A stretch of 64,000 bases of DNA, taken from assembly GCF_015210005.1 (NCBI RefSeq), contig NZ_MU158698.1, positions 372,001 to 436,000 of the forward strand, in the 5' to 3' direction. Positions within the stretch are counted from its first letter, which is position 1, and every line of letters begins with the position of its first letter. Shown here one piece after another: positions 10,190 to 19,957 of this stretch. The translations under genes were made by a program, and so were the position numbers. The notes under the pieces are model-generated. The model made no database searches. It was not told where the DNA came from and saw nothing but the letters and a program-made list of their open reading frames with translations. Source of the DNA: Sphingobacterium hungaricum. GTDB lineage: Bacteria; Bacteroidota; Bacteroidia; Sphingobacteriales; Sphingobacteriaceae.

Positions 10190-12100
10190 TTATTTAGCTT
10201 GTTTAAGAATAAGACCACTTAACGGAGGAACAGATACGCTGATCGAAAAAGGCTGATTCATCCACGGAAGCTCTTCCGAATCGGAAACTTCCACCGGATA
10301 GTCAGAACCATAATACGCTTCGCTATCGGAGTTCAATAAGACTTCCCATTTGCCAGCAAATGGAACACCAATCCTATACTCATTCCGGACAGTTGGCGTC
10401 AGGTTAAGAATAACCAATAATTGATCTTTCGGGTCATTTCCTTTTCTCAAATAAACAAAAACGCTATTCAAATGATCGCCTAATTCGACCCATTCAAAGC
10501 CATCGCCTTGAAAAGACTTTTCGTATAAGGCTGGCTGTTCCTTGTAAATTGAATTTAAGGAATGAATAAATTTTAATGTTTTTTTATGGGGTTCATATTC
10601 TAGCAAATGGAAATCCAATGATTGGTTTACATTCCATTCCGAAGTCTGGCCAAATTCAGAACCCATGAACAAAAGTTTCGTGCCCGAAAAGGTAAACATA
10701 TACAAATACAGCGCCCGAAGGTTAGCAAATTTCTGCCATTCATCGCCAGGCATTTTATAAATCAACGACTCTTTGCCATGCACGACTTCATCGTGCGAAA
10801 ATGGCAACATAAAGTTCTCATGAAACGCATAGACTGTTCCAAAAGTCATTTTATCATGATGATATTTTCGGTTGATCGGATCTTCTTTAAAATAACTGAG
10901 CGTATCATTCATCCAGCCCATCATCCATTTCATTCCAAAACCTAATCCATTAGCAAATGTCGGCTTGGTCACGCCAGGCCATGATGTGGATTCTTCGGCA
11001 ATAGAATGTACGTCAGGAAAATGCAGATATACCGCTTCATTAAATTCTTTCAGAAAATGTACGGCCTCTAGGTTTTCCCTTCCTCCAAATTCATTGGGAA
11101 TCCATTCATTTTCCTTACGCGAATAATCCAAATACAGCATCGAAGCAACAGCGTCTACGCGCAAGCCGTCCACATGATAGCGCTCGAGCCAAAACAAGGC
11201 ATTACTGATTAGAAAAGACCGGACTTCATTTCGACCATAATTAAAAATATAAGATTTCCAATCAGGATGAAATCCTTTGCGCCGATCTTCATGTTCATAC
11301 AAATAACTTCCATCGAAGCGATGCAAGCCATGAGCATCTTCAGGAAAATGCGAAGGAACCCAATCCAGAATAACGCCAATATTGTTTTTATGAAGTTCTT
11401 CGATTAAAAACATTAAATCTTGCGGAGAACCATAGCGTGAGGTGGCTGCAAAATAACCTGTGATCTGATAACCCCAAGATGGATAATAAGGATGCTCCAT
11501 CACAGGCAAAAATTCTACGTGCGTGAAGCCTGCTTCCAATATGTAAGGAACTAGTGCCTTCGCAATGTCGCGGTAATTCAGAAATTCTTCTGGATTAGCA
11601 GGACTGCGCATCCAGGAGCCTAAGTGCATTTCATAAACTGAAACTGGTTTATTCAATCCGACACGCGCTCCCCTTTCCTTTAACCATTCCGAATCCTCCC
11701 ATTCGTACCAAGTTGTTGACACAATGGAGGCTGTTCTAGGTGGCAATTCTGCTTTCAGCGCGAAAGGATCCGCCTTTTCAAGCTTTTCTCCCTGATTTGA
11801 GACAATTTGGTATTTATAAATTTCTCCATTCTTCAGGCCAGGAATAAAACCTTCCCATATCCCACTTTCATCCCAGCGCACAAATAATTTGTGCGTGTGT
11901 GGATTCCATGCATTAAAATTCCCAGCAACTGCGACGGAACTTGCATTCGGTGCCCATACCGAGAAATAAACGCCCTCGACACCATTCACATCAATTACGT
12001 GCGAACCAAACTTCTCATACAATTTAAAATGTTTACCGGATCGAAATAAAGAAACGTCGAAATCCGTAAACAAGGAATACACTTCTACATATTGGCTCAT
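10190..12100 (-). CDS. glgB: 1,4-alpha-glucan branching enzyme
   Basis: A GH13 branching enzyme of 636 residues that introduces alpha-1,6 branches. An N-terminal CBM48 module (about 30-120, 'VYFSVWAPNASSVAVAGNFNAW') precedes the catalytic barrel. The GH13 regions are present: 'DWVPSHF', 'GLRVDAVASM' with the nucleophile Asp, 'IAEES' with the acid/base Glu, and 'FSHDEVVHG' with the transition-state Asp. The order GH31-glgB-glgA-glgC on one strand makes a glycogen metabolism operon. Confidence 0.96.
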   Translation of the reverse strand: MSQYVEVYSLFTDFDVSLFRSGKHFKLYEKFGSHVIDVNGVEGVYFSVWAPNASSVAVAGNFNAWNPHTHKLFVRWDESGIWEGFIPGLKNGEIYKYQIVSNQGEKLEKADPFALKAELPPRTASIVSTTWYEWEDSEWLKERGARVGLNKPVSVYEMHLGSWMRSPANPEEFLNYRDIAKALVPYILEAGFTHVEFLPVMEHPYYPSWGYQITGYFAATSRYGSPQDLMFLIEELHKNNIGVILDWVPSHFPEDAHGLHRFDGSYLYEHEDRRKGFHPDWKSYIFNYGRNEVRSFLISNALFWLERYHVDGLRVDAVASMLYLDYSRKENEWIPNEFGGRENLEAVHFLKEFNEAVYLHFPDVHSIAEESTSWPGVTKPTFANGLGFGMKWMMGWMNDTLSYFKEDPINRKYHHDKMTFGTVYAFHENFMLPFSHDEVVHGKESLIYKMPGDEWQKFANLRALYLYMFTFSGTKLLFMGSEFGQTSEWNVNQSLDFHLLEYEPHKKTLKFIHSLNSIYKEQPALYEKSFQGDGFEWVELGDHLNSVFVYLRKGNDPKDQLLVILNLTPTVRNEYRIGVPFAGKWEVLLNSDSEAYYGSDYPVEVSDSEELPWMNQPFSISVSVPPLSGLILKQAK

Positions 12101-12119
12101 TAGTTGGTTTATTACTTGA

Positions 12120-14576
12120 TTATTGAATAAGTACTTTTCTAAAATCCTTTTCTACGACAGCAATAGAAACCCCTTGATCATCTTTTTGAACCTGCACCTT
12201 CACACCATCCACATTAACGGATTGAGGCTCGAATGGCAAACCAATCAAATGAAGAACGCAACTATCATAACGTTCCGTATAAAGACCTTCGATTGTCTGT
12301 AAAATCGTCAATGAATTTTCAGTCCCTTGAGTAATGATGTGCTTTTCCAAAAACACATTTTGCTCATAAGCAAATGTATCGCCATGGTCTGTGTAGATAT
12401 ACGAATCAGTTTCACCGATTGTGAAAAACACATTCAATTTCATAGAATCGATCCGATGTTCGCCAGTATATTGCATTACAGGATATTCCGGAATAACACT
12501 TCCACCCTTCATAAAAATCGGCATTTCATCTAACGGAGTATCGATAGTGTGCTCTTGCGATCCTTTATACACTTGATTATTGAAATAGTAGTACCAATCA
12601 CCTTCCGGAAGATAAACGACTTTATTGGTCTGGTTCGGATGTAATACCGGAGATACCAAAATGTTATCTCCAAATCCGAACTCTTCTTCACGAAGCATAT
12701 TTTTTTGAACATGCTGTTCCAGCAAAGCTATCGGACGCAAAATCGGCTCACCGTATTTATGCTGCTGCCAAAAAATAGAATAGATATAAGGCAGTAGTTT
12801 GTAACGAAGTTCAATGAATTTCTTGCAGATTGCTTCCCATTCTGGACCAAAACTCCAAGGTTCGCGATCGCGGGTATCACCTGCTGAGTGAACGCGCATA
12901 AATGGAGAAAACACGCCAAATTGCATCCAGCGAGTGTATAATTCACCATCTGGCTCACCCGTAAATCCGCCAATATCGGTTCCACAAAATGAAAGCCCGG
13001 AGACAGACAAACGTTGCAATTGCAATGTTCCTAAACGGAGGTGCTCCCAAGTTGCAATATTATCGCCCGTCCAAACGGATGAATAACGCTGTACCCCTGA
13101 ATAGGCTGCACGCGTAATCGTAAATGGACGTTTATTTTTATATAACTTTTTTAAACCATCGTAAGTGGCGCGAACCATCTGCATACCGTACACGTTATGT
13201 GCTTTTCTATGCGATCCGCGATGTCCTTCAATGTGATGGCGCACATCATCTGGAAATGTACCACGTCCGAAAACTGCAGGCTCATTCATATCATTCCAGA
13301 ATCCGGCTACACCATCATCTACTAAGCCTTTGTAGAGATTCCCCCACCATTCACGGACTTTCGGATTCGTAAAATCAGGAAATTGACAACGCCCTGGCCA
13401 CACATAACCTTCCATGAAATAATCATCACCACGGCGACAGAAATAATTGTTTTCTTTTCCTTCCTTAAACACCCAGTAATTATCATCGACTTTTATTCCC
13501 GGATCGATCATGACAACAGTCTTAAAACCATTCGCCGCCAGATCGCTGATCATTTTCTTTGGATTCGGAAAATAATGTTTATTCCAAGTAAAACAGCGGT
13601 ATCCATCCATGTAATCGATATCCAAATACATCGCATCACATGGTATCTCTCTTTTGCGGAATTCATTCGCTACTTCACGAACGCGTTGATCTGGATAATA
13701 AGACCAGCGACATTGGTGATAACCTATAGCCCACATTGGGGGCTGTTGGTGTGTTCCAGTCAAGCTATGGTATCTTTTTACAACATCCATGATTTGAGGG
13801 CCGTGGATGTAATAATATTGCATCTCACCGCCTTCTGACCAAAAACTTGTATGGTCTTTATGTTCAGCACCAAAATCGAAAAACGTTTTGAATGTATTAT
13901 CGAAGAAAATACCGTAGGCATCTCCACTCGTAACACCAATGTAGAAAGGAATCGTTTTATACAGCGGATCCTGATTGAATGCGTAAGCATAGGTATCCGA
14001 ATTCCAGTTTTTGTACCTTCTTCCTCGAAGATTCAAGTTTGTTGCTTTGTCGCCTAATCCAAAATACACTTCATCCTCTTTCGCTTCTTTGCTGCAATAC
14101 ACATAATAGCCACCGAAGTCAGGACTTTCTTCCCAATGCATCGGCGCATGATCTGTATTGAATTCTTTATACTGCTTATCCTGAAAAGAAACTAGGAAAG
14201 AAGATTTTTCAATTAAACAGACCACCGTATTGGTTTTCACTTTGTAATAGCGTTCATCATCTTCAATCGTATGAGAAACATATTGTTCCTCCCTTTTAGC
14301 GAGTGCATAAGAGAAATCAGCCAAAAAGGAACCTTGGGGAGCTAATCGGACACGAATAATTTCTTCGGTCACCACTTTCACTTCAACGCGCGATCTTCCA
14401 TCTGAAAATAGATAAGAATTGCCTTCCTGTACATAATTTTTAACTGATGAAAGATATTTTTTCTCTATTTGAGGTAAATCCAAAACCGGATTGTTTACGT
14501 GCTGTATATTACCGTCTAAGGATTCTTCAGCCAGCAAATCATTTGCGAAATCTTCTTTTTTAATCGTATCTGCCAT
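12120..14576 (-). CDS. GH31 family alpha-glucosidase
   Basis: An 818-residue glycoside hydrolase family 31 enzyme. The N-terminal beta-sandwich (to about residue 250) precedes a TIM barrel with 'WAIGYHQCRWSYYPD', 'CDAMYLDIDYMDGYRCFTW', the nucleophile Asp in 'GFWNDMNEPAVF' and the acid/base Asp region 'TDIGGFTGEPDGELYTRW'. There is no signal peptide, so it should act in the cytoplasm on maltose, malto-oligosaccharides or glycogen-derived glucans. As the first gene of the glg operon it probably supplies the degradative half of the cycle, since no glgP or glgX is seen nearby. alpha-Xylosidase activity is less likely but not excluded. Confidence 0.92.
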   Translation of the reverse strand: MADTIKKEDFANDLLAEESLDGNIQHVNNPVLDLPQIEKKYLSSVKNYVQEGNSYLFSDGRSRVEVKVVTEEIIRVRLAPQGSFLADFSYALAKREEQYVSHTIEDDERYYKVKTNTVVCLIEKSSFLVSFQDKQYKEFNTDHAPMHWEESPDFGGYYVYCSKEAKEDEVYFGLGDKATNLNLRGRRYKNWNSDTYAYAFNQDPLYKTIPFYIGVTSGDAYGIFFDNTFKTFFDFGAEHKDHTSFWSEGGEMQYYYIHGPQIMDVVKRYHSLTGTHQQPPMWAIGYHQCRWSYYPDQRVREVANEFRKREIPCDAMYLDIDYMDGYRCFTWNKHYFPNPKKMISDLAANGFKTVVMIDPGIKVDDNYWVFKEGKENNYFCRRGDDYFMEGYVWPGRCQFPDFTNPKVREWWGNLYKGLVDDGVAGFWNDMNEPAVFGRGTFPDDVRHHIEGHRGSHRKAHNVYGMQMVRATYDGLKKLYKNKRPFTITRAAYSGVQRYSSVWTGDNIATWEHLRLGTLQLQRLSVSGLSFCGTDIGGFTGEPDGELYTRWMQFGVFSPFMRVHSAGDTRDREPWSFGPEWEAICKKFIELRYKLLPYIYSIFWQQHKYGEPILRPIALLEQHVQKNMLREEEFGFGDNILVSPVLHPNQTNKVVYLPEGDWYYYFNNQVYKGSQEHTIDTPLDEMPIFMKGGSVIPEYPVMQYTGEHRIDSMKLNVFFTIGETDSYIYTDHGDTFAYEQNVFLEKHIITQGTENSLTILQTIEGLYTERYDSCVLHLIGLPFEPQSVNVDGVKVQVQKDDQGVSIAVVEKDFRKVLIQ

Positions 14577-14850
14577 TTTAATCTCTTGTAACTCGTTTAG
14601 TATGATTTTATTGTTGCAGTTAAATTACAATAATTTTCGTAAAAAAAGAGTTATTAATTAAATGATTCGTTTATTCTACTGACAGAAAAATCTGAATTTC
14701 TTAAAATCAGCAAATCCATTGCTTAGGAACTGATTCTAATCAGAATAATAAAACAAAAACATAGAGAATCCGTTAAAAAATATGTACCTTTGTATTCTTT
14801 TTTAACACCATCTTTAAGATGGACATTTAAATGCATTATCGAAATTAAAG
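14577..14850. promoter_or_regulatory. Divergent intergenic region between the glg operon and queA
   Basis: These 274 bp hold the start regions of two opposite units. On the plus strand TACCTTTG at 14785-14792 fits the Bacteroidota -7 element for queA (59 nt before its ATG). No clear TAnnTTTG was found on the minus strand for the glycogen operon. The rest is AT-rich with no gene seen. Confidence 0.5.
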
Positions 14851-15900
14851 ATGAAATTATCTCAATTTAACTTCAATTTACCCGAGTCTTTATTGGCTTC
14901 AGAGCCAACCGAAAACCGTGACGAATCCCGTTTAATGGTTTTACACCGTGATTCAGGTAAAATAGAACATAAAATTTTTAAAGATGTGTTGAACTATTTT
15001 GACGACAAAGACGTCATGATATTGAACGACACGAAAGTATTTCCTGCACGCATGTATGGAAATAAAGAAAAAACCGGAGCTACAATCGAAGTCTTTTTGT
15101 TAAGAGAATTAAATAAAGAACTTCGCTTATGGGACGTATTAGTTGACCCAGCTCGTAAAATCCGCGTAGGTAACAAATTATATTTTGGCGACGATGATTT
15201 ATTAGTTGCCGAGGTTGTGGACAACACCACATCACGTGGACGTACTATCCGTTTTTTATTCGACGGAACGGATGAAGAATTCAGACGCAACATCGAAATC
15301 TTAGGAGAAACTCCGCTTCCAAAATACATCAAACGTAAAGCAACGCTAGAAGACAAATTCAGATACCAAACCATCTATGCAAAAAATGAAGGCGCTGTTG
15401 CAGCACCGACTGCTGGTTTGCACTTTTCAAGAGAATTGATGAAAAGATTGGAACTAAAAGGCGTTGAGTTCGCTGAAGTAACATTACACGTTGGTTTAGG
15501 AACGTTCCGTACGGTTGAAGTAGAAGATTTGACGAAACACAAAATGGATTCCGAGCAATTTATTATCAGCGAGGAAGCTGCTAAAACTGTGAATAAAGGA
15601 ATCGATGCTAAACAAAGAATCTGTGCTGTAGGAACAACTTCCATGCGTGCAATCGAATCTTCGGTATCAGCAGATAAACATTTAAAACCTATTTCAGATT
15701 GGACAAGTAAATTTATTTACCCTCCATACGATTTCAGTATTGCAAATTCAATGATTACAAATTTCCACACGCCTCAGTCTACCCTATTGGTTATGATTGC
15801 AGCATTTGGAGGTTATGAAAATGTAATGAATGCTTATGAAGTTGCGGTTAAAGAGAAATATAGATTTTATAGCTATGGCGATGCCATGTTAATTATCTAA
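14851..15900 (+). CDS. queA: S-adenosylmethionine:tRNA ribosyltransferase-isomerase
   Basis: QueA transfers and isomerises the ribose of SAM onto 7-aminomethyl-7-deazaguanine in tRNA, giving epoxyqueuosine. The 349-residue length is normal. Typical blocks are '[26 protein letters not shown]' at the start, '[13 protein letters not shown]', '[22 protein letters not shown]', '[17 protein letters not shown]' and '[19 protein letters not shown]'. It is followed by a terminator, so it is largely independent of ispD. Confidence 0.96.
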   Translation: MKLSQFNFNLPESLLASEPTENRDESRLMVLHRDSGKIEHKIFKDVLNYFDDKDVMILNDTKVFPARMYGNKEKTGATIEVFLLRELNKELRLWDVLVDPARKIRVGNKLYFGDDDLLVAEVVDNTTSRGRTIRFLFDGTDEEFRRNIEILGETPLPKYIKRKATLEDKFRYQTIYAKNEGAVAAPTAGLHFSRELMKRLELKGVEFAEVTLHVGLGTFRTVEVEDLTKHKMDSEQFIISEEAAKTVNKGIDAKQRICAVGTTSMRAIESSVSADKHLKPISDWTSKFIYPPYDFSIANSMITNFHTPQSTLLVMIAAFGGYENVMNAYEVAVKEKYRFYSYGDAMLII

Positions 15901-15924
15901 ATCTTCAAAAAGTTGATAACTTTG

Positions 15925-15954
15925 AAACGTGAATAATTTTATTCACGTTTTTTT
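15925..15954 (+). terminator. Intrinsic terminator after queA
   Basis: An 11-bp stem (15925-15935 with 15940-15950, arm AAACGTGAATA) is followed by a run of T. Confidence 0.8.
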
Positions 15955-15966
15955 ATGCGATAGCTT

Positions 15967-16662
15967 ATGGAAATTAAGAATTTTGTATTGATTGCAGCAG
16001 GCGGAACTGGATCCAGAATGGGAAAACAGCTTCCTAAGCAGTTTTTATTGCTTGATGGAAAACCTGTTTTGATGCATACTTTATCTCAATTTAACAAAGC
16101 TAAAACGCCTGCCGAACTGATTGTAATTTTATCCGATGAGATGAAAGAATATTGGAAATCGTTATGCGTAACGCATAATTTTTCCATCCCCCACAAAGTT
16201 GTTTCTTCTGGTAATTCAAGATTTCAAAGCATCAAAAATGGACTTGACTTTATTGCAAAAACTTATCCTTGGGATAGTATTGGATTGATTTCTGTTCACG
16301 ATGGCGCAAGACCAATTATTGAGCCTCAATTGATTGATCAATCATTTCATGCCTGCAAAGAATATGGAACAGCAGTTTGTGCTACGCAAAGCACAAATTC
16401 CATACGCATCGGAAATCATAACGCAAGCAATGCAGTTGATCGAGATGAAGTCTGGATTATTCAAACTCCTCAAGTATTTAGATCAGAAATTCTGTTTAAA
16501 GCTTACTCGCAAGAAGAAGACCCATTATTTACGGATGATTCGAGTGTAGTAGAGAAAATGGGCAATACCATCTATCTGATTGAAGGTGATAATAAGAACA
16601 TTAAAATTACCTACAAAGAAGATCTTGCTATTGCCCAGTTATACTTGAATAATTTGACTTGA
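15967..16662 (+). CDS. ispD: 2-C-methyl-D-erythritol 4-phosphate cytidylyltransferase
   Basis: IspD converts MEP and CTP to CDP-ME in the non-mevalonate isoprenoid pathway. The 231-residue protein shows the nucleotide-binding 'IAAGGTGSRMGKQLPKQFLLLDGKPVLMHTL', 'VHDGARPII' and 'WIIQTPQVFR', with the C-terminal 'FTDDSSVVEKMG...IEGDNKNIKIT'. The start follows the queA terminator by 12 bp, so a promoter may overlap that hairpin or some read-through occurs. Its stop codon abuts the stop of the convergent small membrane protein. Confidence 0.95.
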   Translation: MEIKNFVLIAAGGTGSRMGKQLPKQFLLLDGKPVLMHTLSQFNKAKTPAELIVILSDEMKEYWKSLCVTHNFSIPHKVVSSGNSRFQSIKNGLDFIAKTYPWDSIGLISVHDGARPIIEPQLIDQSFHACKEYGTAVCATQSTNSIRIGNHNASNAVDRDEVWIIQTPQVFRSEILFKAYSQEEDPLFTDDSSVVEKMGNTIYLIEGDNKNIKITYKEDLAIAQLYLNNLT

Positions 16663-16815
16663 TTAGGCGTTACCCCTAATAATTCTTAATAATACGACAA
16701 TAATTGCAATCACCAATAGGATGTGTATGATTCCACCCGTTGCGTATCCCCCCAAAAAACTAATAGCCCAAATAATGACTAAAATTACTGCGATAATGTA
16801 CAAAATGTTTCCCAT
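16663..16815 (-). CDS. Small lmo0937-family-like membrane protein (50 aa)
   Basis: Reading the minus strand from the ATG at 16815 gives a 50-residue protein starting MGNILYIIAVILVIIWAISF and ending in a basic 'RIIRGNA'. It has two hydrophobic segments separated by a glycine-rich turn (LGGYATGG), the pattern of the lmo0937 family of tiny membrane proteins, often induced under stress in Bacteroidota. Its stop codon directly touches the ispD stop (TGA then TTA) with no spacer. Function unknown. Confidence 0.75.
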   Translation of the reverse strand: MGNILYIIAVILVIIWAISFLGGYATGGIIHILLVIAIIVVLLRIIRGNA

Positions 16816-16890
16816 GACTGTTAAGTTTAAATTAATTGTTCTTTGGTTATAAGAACAGCCTGGAATTGATTTTGTTTTAATATTTTTTAA

Positions 16891-17655
16891 TTATACCCAT
16901 AATTTTAAGCCATCATAAGCAATTTTAATATCGTCTGGGAGCAGATTTCTTATCTCCTCATGAGTTCCGAACCGATGGCTAATGTGGGTTAAATAAGTCA
17001 CTTCAGGCTTGATGGATTGCGCAATAGCAATTGCTTCGTTCATGGTCAAATGTGAAATATGAGGTTCTTGCTGTAGCGCATTTAAGACCAATACTTTGAC
17101 TCCTTTTAACAGCCCCATGGATTCTTCAGAAATAGTTTTTGCATCCGTCACATAAGCAAAATCATCAATCCTAAATCCTAAAACGGGCATTTTGTAATGC
17201 ATCACCTCTATCGGCAAGATATCTTTATCGAATAGCTCAAATGCTTTTCCAGCTTCTATTTCTTCCAATTCAAGCTGTGGAATGCCAGGGTATTTATGTT
17301 CGCTGAAAGCATAGTAAAACTCTCTTCTCAACGATTCATGCGTAGCATGAGTACTAAAAATAGGAATGGATTGCTGTTGCTGATAATTGAATGCCCGCAC
17401 ATCATCCAAACCAGCAATATGATCTTTATGCGCGTGGGTCATCAAAACAGCTTCTAAATGCTGTACATTTTCGCGCAACATCTGCCAGCGGAAATCTGGG
17501 CCTGTATCGACTACAATATTTTTATCATTGTATTCAATCAGGATAGACGACCGAAGTCTTTTATCATGCTTATCAACGGAACGGCATACCGCACAATTGC
17601 AAGCAATAACAGGCACGCCCTGAGAAGTTCCGGTTCCTAAAAATGTGATGTTCAA
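16891..17655 (-). CDS. PhnP-like MBL-fold metallo-hydrolase
   Basis: A 254-residue metallo-beta-lactamase-fold hydrolase. The metal motif H74-A-H76-K-D78-H79 is intact, as are later ligands in 'AYVTDAKTIS' and 'THISHRFG'. The N-terminal 'TSQGVPVIACNCAVCRS' carries C19, C21 and C24, a structural zinc loop seen in PhnP-type phosphodiesterases. The natural substrate in organisms without a phn operon is unknown; a cyclic phosphodiester is plausible. It overlaps the upstream 90-residue gene by 4 bp, and is the last gene of the 22.5-16.9 kb operon. Confidence 0.88.
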   Translation of the reverse strand: MNITFLGTGTSQGVPVIACNCAVCRSVDKHDKRLRSSILIEYNDKNIVVDTGPDFRWQMLRENVQHLEAVLMTHAHKDHIAGLDDVRAFNYQQQQSIPIFSTHATHESLRREFYYAFSEHKYPGIPQLELEEIEAGKAFELFDKDILPIEVMHYKMPVLGFRIDDFAYVTDAKTISEESMGLLKGVKVLVLNALQQEPHISHLTMNEAIAIAQSIKPEVTYLTHISHRFGTHEEIRNLLPDDIKIAYDGLKLWV

Positions 17656-17924
17656 AAAGTAAGATTTGTTTGTTTAACGGATAAATAAAATGCTCTCTGT
17701 TTTTCTGTTAATGATGATTGATCCGCATCAATTTCTTGAACCAATTCGGACAAAGCCTGAATTTTCACTTCCAGATTTGAAAACTTATTCACCACAATAA
17801 TTTTTGACGATAATAATTTACAGGCACCAGTTTTGAAATTGCCTTTTTCATACCTTATTTTATAACCTAGGTCTTTTAATAAAGTTTCTAATTTATCTAA
17901 ATAATGTGCGGTATAACTTAGCAT
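17652..17924 (-). CDS. Conserved small protein of unknown function
   Basis: About 90 residues from the ATG at 17924 (an in-frame TTG at 17936 is an alternative). The sequence is a short alpha/beta protein with 'YLDKLETLLKDLGYKIRYEKGNFKTGACKL' and 'KIIVVNKFSNLEVKIQALSELV'. I do not recognise a domain. The 4-bp overlap with the MBL hydrolase gene and its place behind two glycosyltransferases show it is co-expressed with them. The 'G-x-F-K-T-G-x-C' segment may be functionally important. Confidence 0.65.
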   Translation of the reverse strand: MLSYTAHYLDKLETLLKDLGYKIRYEKGNFKTGACKLLSSKIIVVNKFSNLEVKIQALSELVQEIDADQSSLTEKQRAFYLSVKQTNLTF

Positions 17925-17964
17925 TTCAACAGACAAGATAACAAATTACCTGAATGAATACTGC

Positions 17965-18972
17965 CTATTTCGATTTTTTATTTAAAATGAAGGAGTCGAG
18001 ATAGTTTCTTAAAAATCCAAATCCATAGGCAAATAGCTGAGTGAAACTTGCGACAATAGATAATAGGGCCACATAAAGACTTTTAGTTTTTACCAGAGCA
18101 TGCAAAAACAACAAAACTACATATAGGAAAAACAACGAATTCCCCAACCAAGCTAATTTGTGCAAAAAGTCGATATCATTAAATGTCAATAAATTGATAG
18201 CATTAATTCCTAAAAGTGCGAAAAAGCAGATCACAAAAACAGATGGCAAGGCATGCACCCATTTTAGTTCAGAAGGAAATAGTTTATAAATTTCTATCCT
18301 GCCCTTTCCAAAGCGATAAGTTTGCCAAAAGAACTGCTGGAAATTTGCCCTTCGTTTGTGGTAAACAAAGGCATCTGGAATCAATCCGACTTTAAAATTT
18401 TGCTGGATCATCCGAATGCTGAATTCGATATCTTCCGATTGGCGCGAAAGCAGAAAACCATTGGTTTCTTCATACACTTTCCTAGAAATCCCCATATTGA
18501 AACTTCTTGGATGAAACTGGCCGACATGTTTTTTATTCCCTCGAATTCCGCCCGTTGTGAATGGACTGGTCATGGAATAACTGATGGCTTTCTGAATGGA
18601 AGTAAACGATTCATGGGCCGCGTCAGGACCTCCAAAAGCGTCCCAGTGATGCTCATTCAAACCCGCAATCACCTTTTCAAAATAATCTGAAGGAACTAAA
18701 ATATCGGAATCAAAAACGATAAAGTAATTGCCTTGCGCATGTGCGAACCCAAAATTCCTAGCAAAACCCTGACCCTCATTCTCTTTATAGAAATACCGGA
18801 CGTTCAGCTGATCCTGAAAACTTTCAATTAGTTTTTCTGCACGATTGGACGACCCGTCCTCCACAATAATCACTTCAAAGTTAGTATAGCTCTGAGTAAC
18901 TAACGAAGCCAAAAGTTCTTTAATTTCCTGAGGCCTGTTATAAAGTGGTATAATGACAGAAAAAAAATACAT
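17965..18972 (-). CDS. GT2 family glycosyltransferase with C-terminal membrane segments
   Basis: A 335-residue GT-A glycosyltransferase. Residues 1-220 form the catalytic domain: 'SVIIPLYNRPQEIKELLASL', 'VIIVEDGSSN', 'FGFAHAQGNYFIVFDSDILVP' (DSD at the DxD position) and 'SEDIEFSIRM' for the acceptor-side ED. Two or three membrane helices follow (about 240-325). The start codon overlaps nothing but lies 1 bp from the previous GT gene, so both are translationally coupled. The sugar and acceptor are unknown; a role in lipid- or envelope-linked glycans is likely. Confidence 0.87.
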   Translation of the reverse strand: MYFFSVIIPLYNRPQEIKELLASLVTQSYTNFEVIIVEDGSSNRAEKLIESFQDQLNVRYFYKENEGQGFARNFGFAHAQGNYFIVFDSDILVPSDYFEKVIAGLNEHHWDAFGGPDAAHESFTSIQKAISYSMTSPFTTGGIRGNKKHVGQFHPRSFNMGISRKVYEETNGFLLSRQSEDIEFSIRMIQQNFKVGLIPDAFVYHKRRANFQQFFWQTYRFGKGRIEIYKLFPSELKWVHALPSVFVICFFALLGINAINLLTFNDIDFLHKLAWLGNSLFFLYVVLLFLHALVKTKSLYVALLSIVASFTQLFAYGFGFLRNYLDSFILNKKSK

Positions 18973-18973
18973 T

Positions 18974-19924
18974 CTAGATAACTTGATCTATGTGGTAATT
19001 ATTTCTATCCGTACTATTTCTTGAAACAAGTTCGGCAATAAATCCAGTCATGAACAATTGAGAACCTAAAATTATTGCGACGAGCGAAAGAAAAAACAAA
19101 GGCTGATCGGTTACGTTTCTATACGGTGAACCATCCGCAATGCTCATCAGCTTTTCGATGATTAAATAAAAGGTAATAAAAAATCCAATTAAAAAACTGA
19201 TTACACCAATAGGCCCGAAGAAATGCATTGGGCGCTTACCGAATTTTCCAACAAAGAAGATGGAAAGCAAATCCAAAAATCCTTTTACAAAACGGCCAGG
19301 GCCGAATTTTGTGGTCCCGTACTTTCTAGGATAATGCTGAACAACTTGTTCCTGAATGTTGGTAAATCCAGCCCATTTTGCTAAAACCGGAATATAACGA
19401 TGCATTTCACCATATACCTCAATGCTTTTGACAACATCTTTTTTATACGCCTTTAATCCGCAATTGAAGTCATGTAAATTATTGATTCCAGACATCTTGC
19501 GAGTCACAGAATTGAAAAGCTTCGTCGGAATGGTCTTGGTTAATGGATCGTAGCGCTTTTGCTTCCAGCCAGAAACTAAATCAGCTCCTTGATTCAAAAC
19601 GCGGTCATACAATTCAGGAATTTCATCAGGACTATCTTGCAGATCCGCATCCATTGTAATGACAACATCACCCTGAGCCGCAGCAAAACCAACATTTAAG
19701 GCTGCTGATTTTCCATAATTCCTCCTGAACCGGACTCCGGTAATGTTTTCATCCAAAGCTTTTAATTCCCGGATAACATTCCAAGAACCATCGTTACTGC
19801 CATCGTCAACCAAAACAATTTCATAAGAAAAATTATTTTGAATCATTACCCGTTTAATCCAAGCCGTAAGCTCTGGTAAGGATTCTGCCTCATTAAACAA
19901 AGGGATTACTACAGAAATATTCAT
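18974..19924 (-). CDS. DPM1/GtrB-like polyprenyl-phosphate glycosyltransferase
   Basis: A 316-residue GT2 protein with 'SVVIPLFNEAESLPEL', 'VLVDDGSNDGSW', 'AALNVGFAAAQGDVVITMDADLQDSPDEIPEL' (DAD metal motif) and 'FNCGLKAYKKDV', followed by two C-terminal transmembrane helices (about 230-300). This is the layout of bacterial GtrB/DPM1-like enzymes that load a sugar onto undecaprenyl phosphate. It lies in the operon between the DUF4199 gene and the second GT2 gene, so the pair may act in sequence on one lipid-linked product. Confidence 0.88.
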   Translation of the reverse strand: MNISVVIPLFNEAESLPELTAWIKRVMIQNNFSYEIVLVDDGSNDGSWNVIRELKALDENITGVRFRRNYGKSAALNVGFAAAQGDVVITMDADLQDSPDEIPELYDRVLNQGADLVSGWKQKRYDPLTKTIPTKLFNSVTRKMSGINNLHDFNCGLKAYKKDVVKSIEVYGEMHRYIPVLAKWAGFTNIQEQVVQHYPRKYGTTKFGPGRFVKGFLDLLSIFFVGKFGKRPMHFFGPIGVISFLIGFFITFYLIIEKLMSIADGSPYRNVTDQPLFFLSLVAIILGSQLFMTGFIAELVSRNSTDRNNYHIDQVI

Positions 19925-19957
19925 TTACTCTTCCTATGAAATTATTTTGATGTGCTA

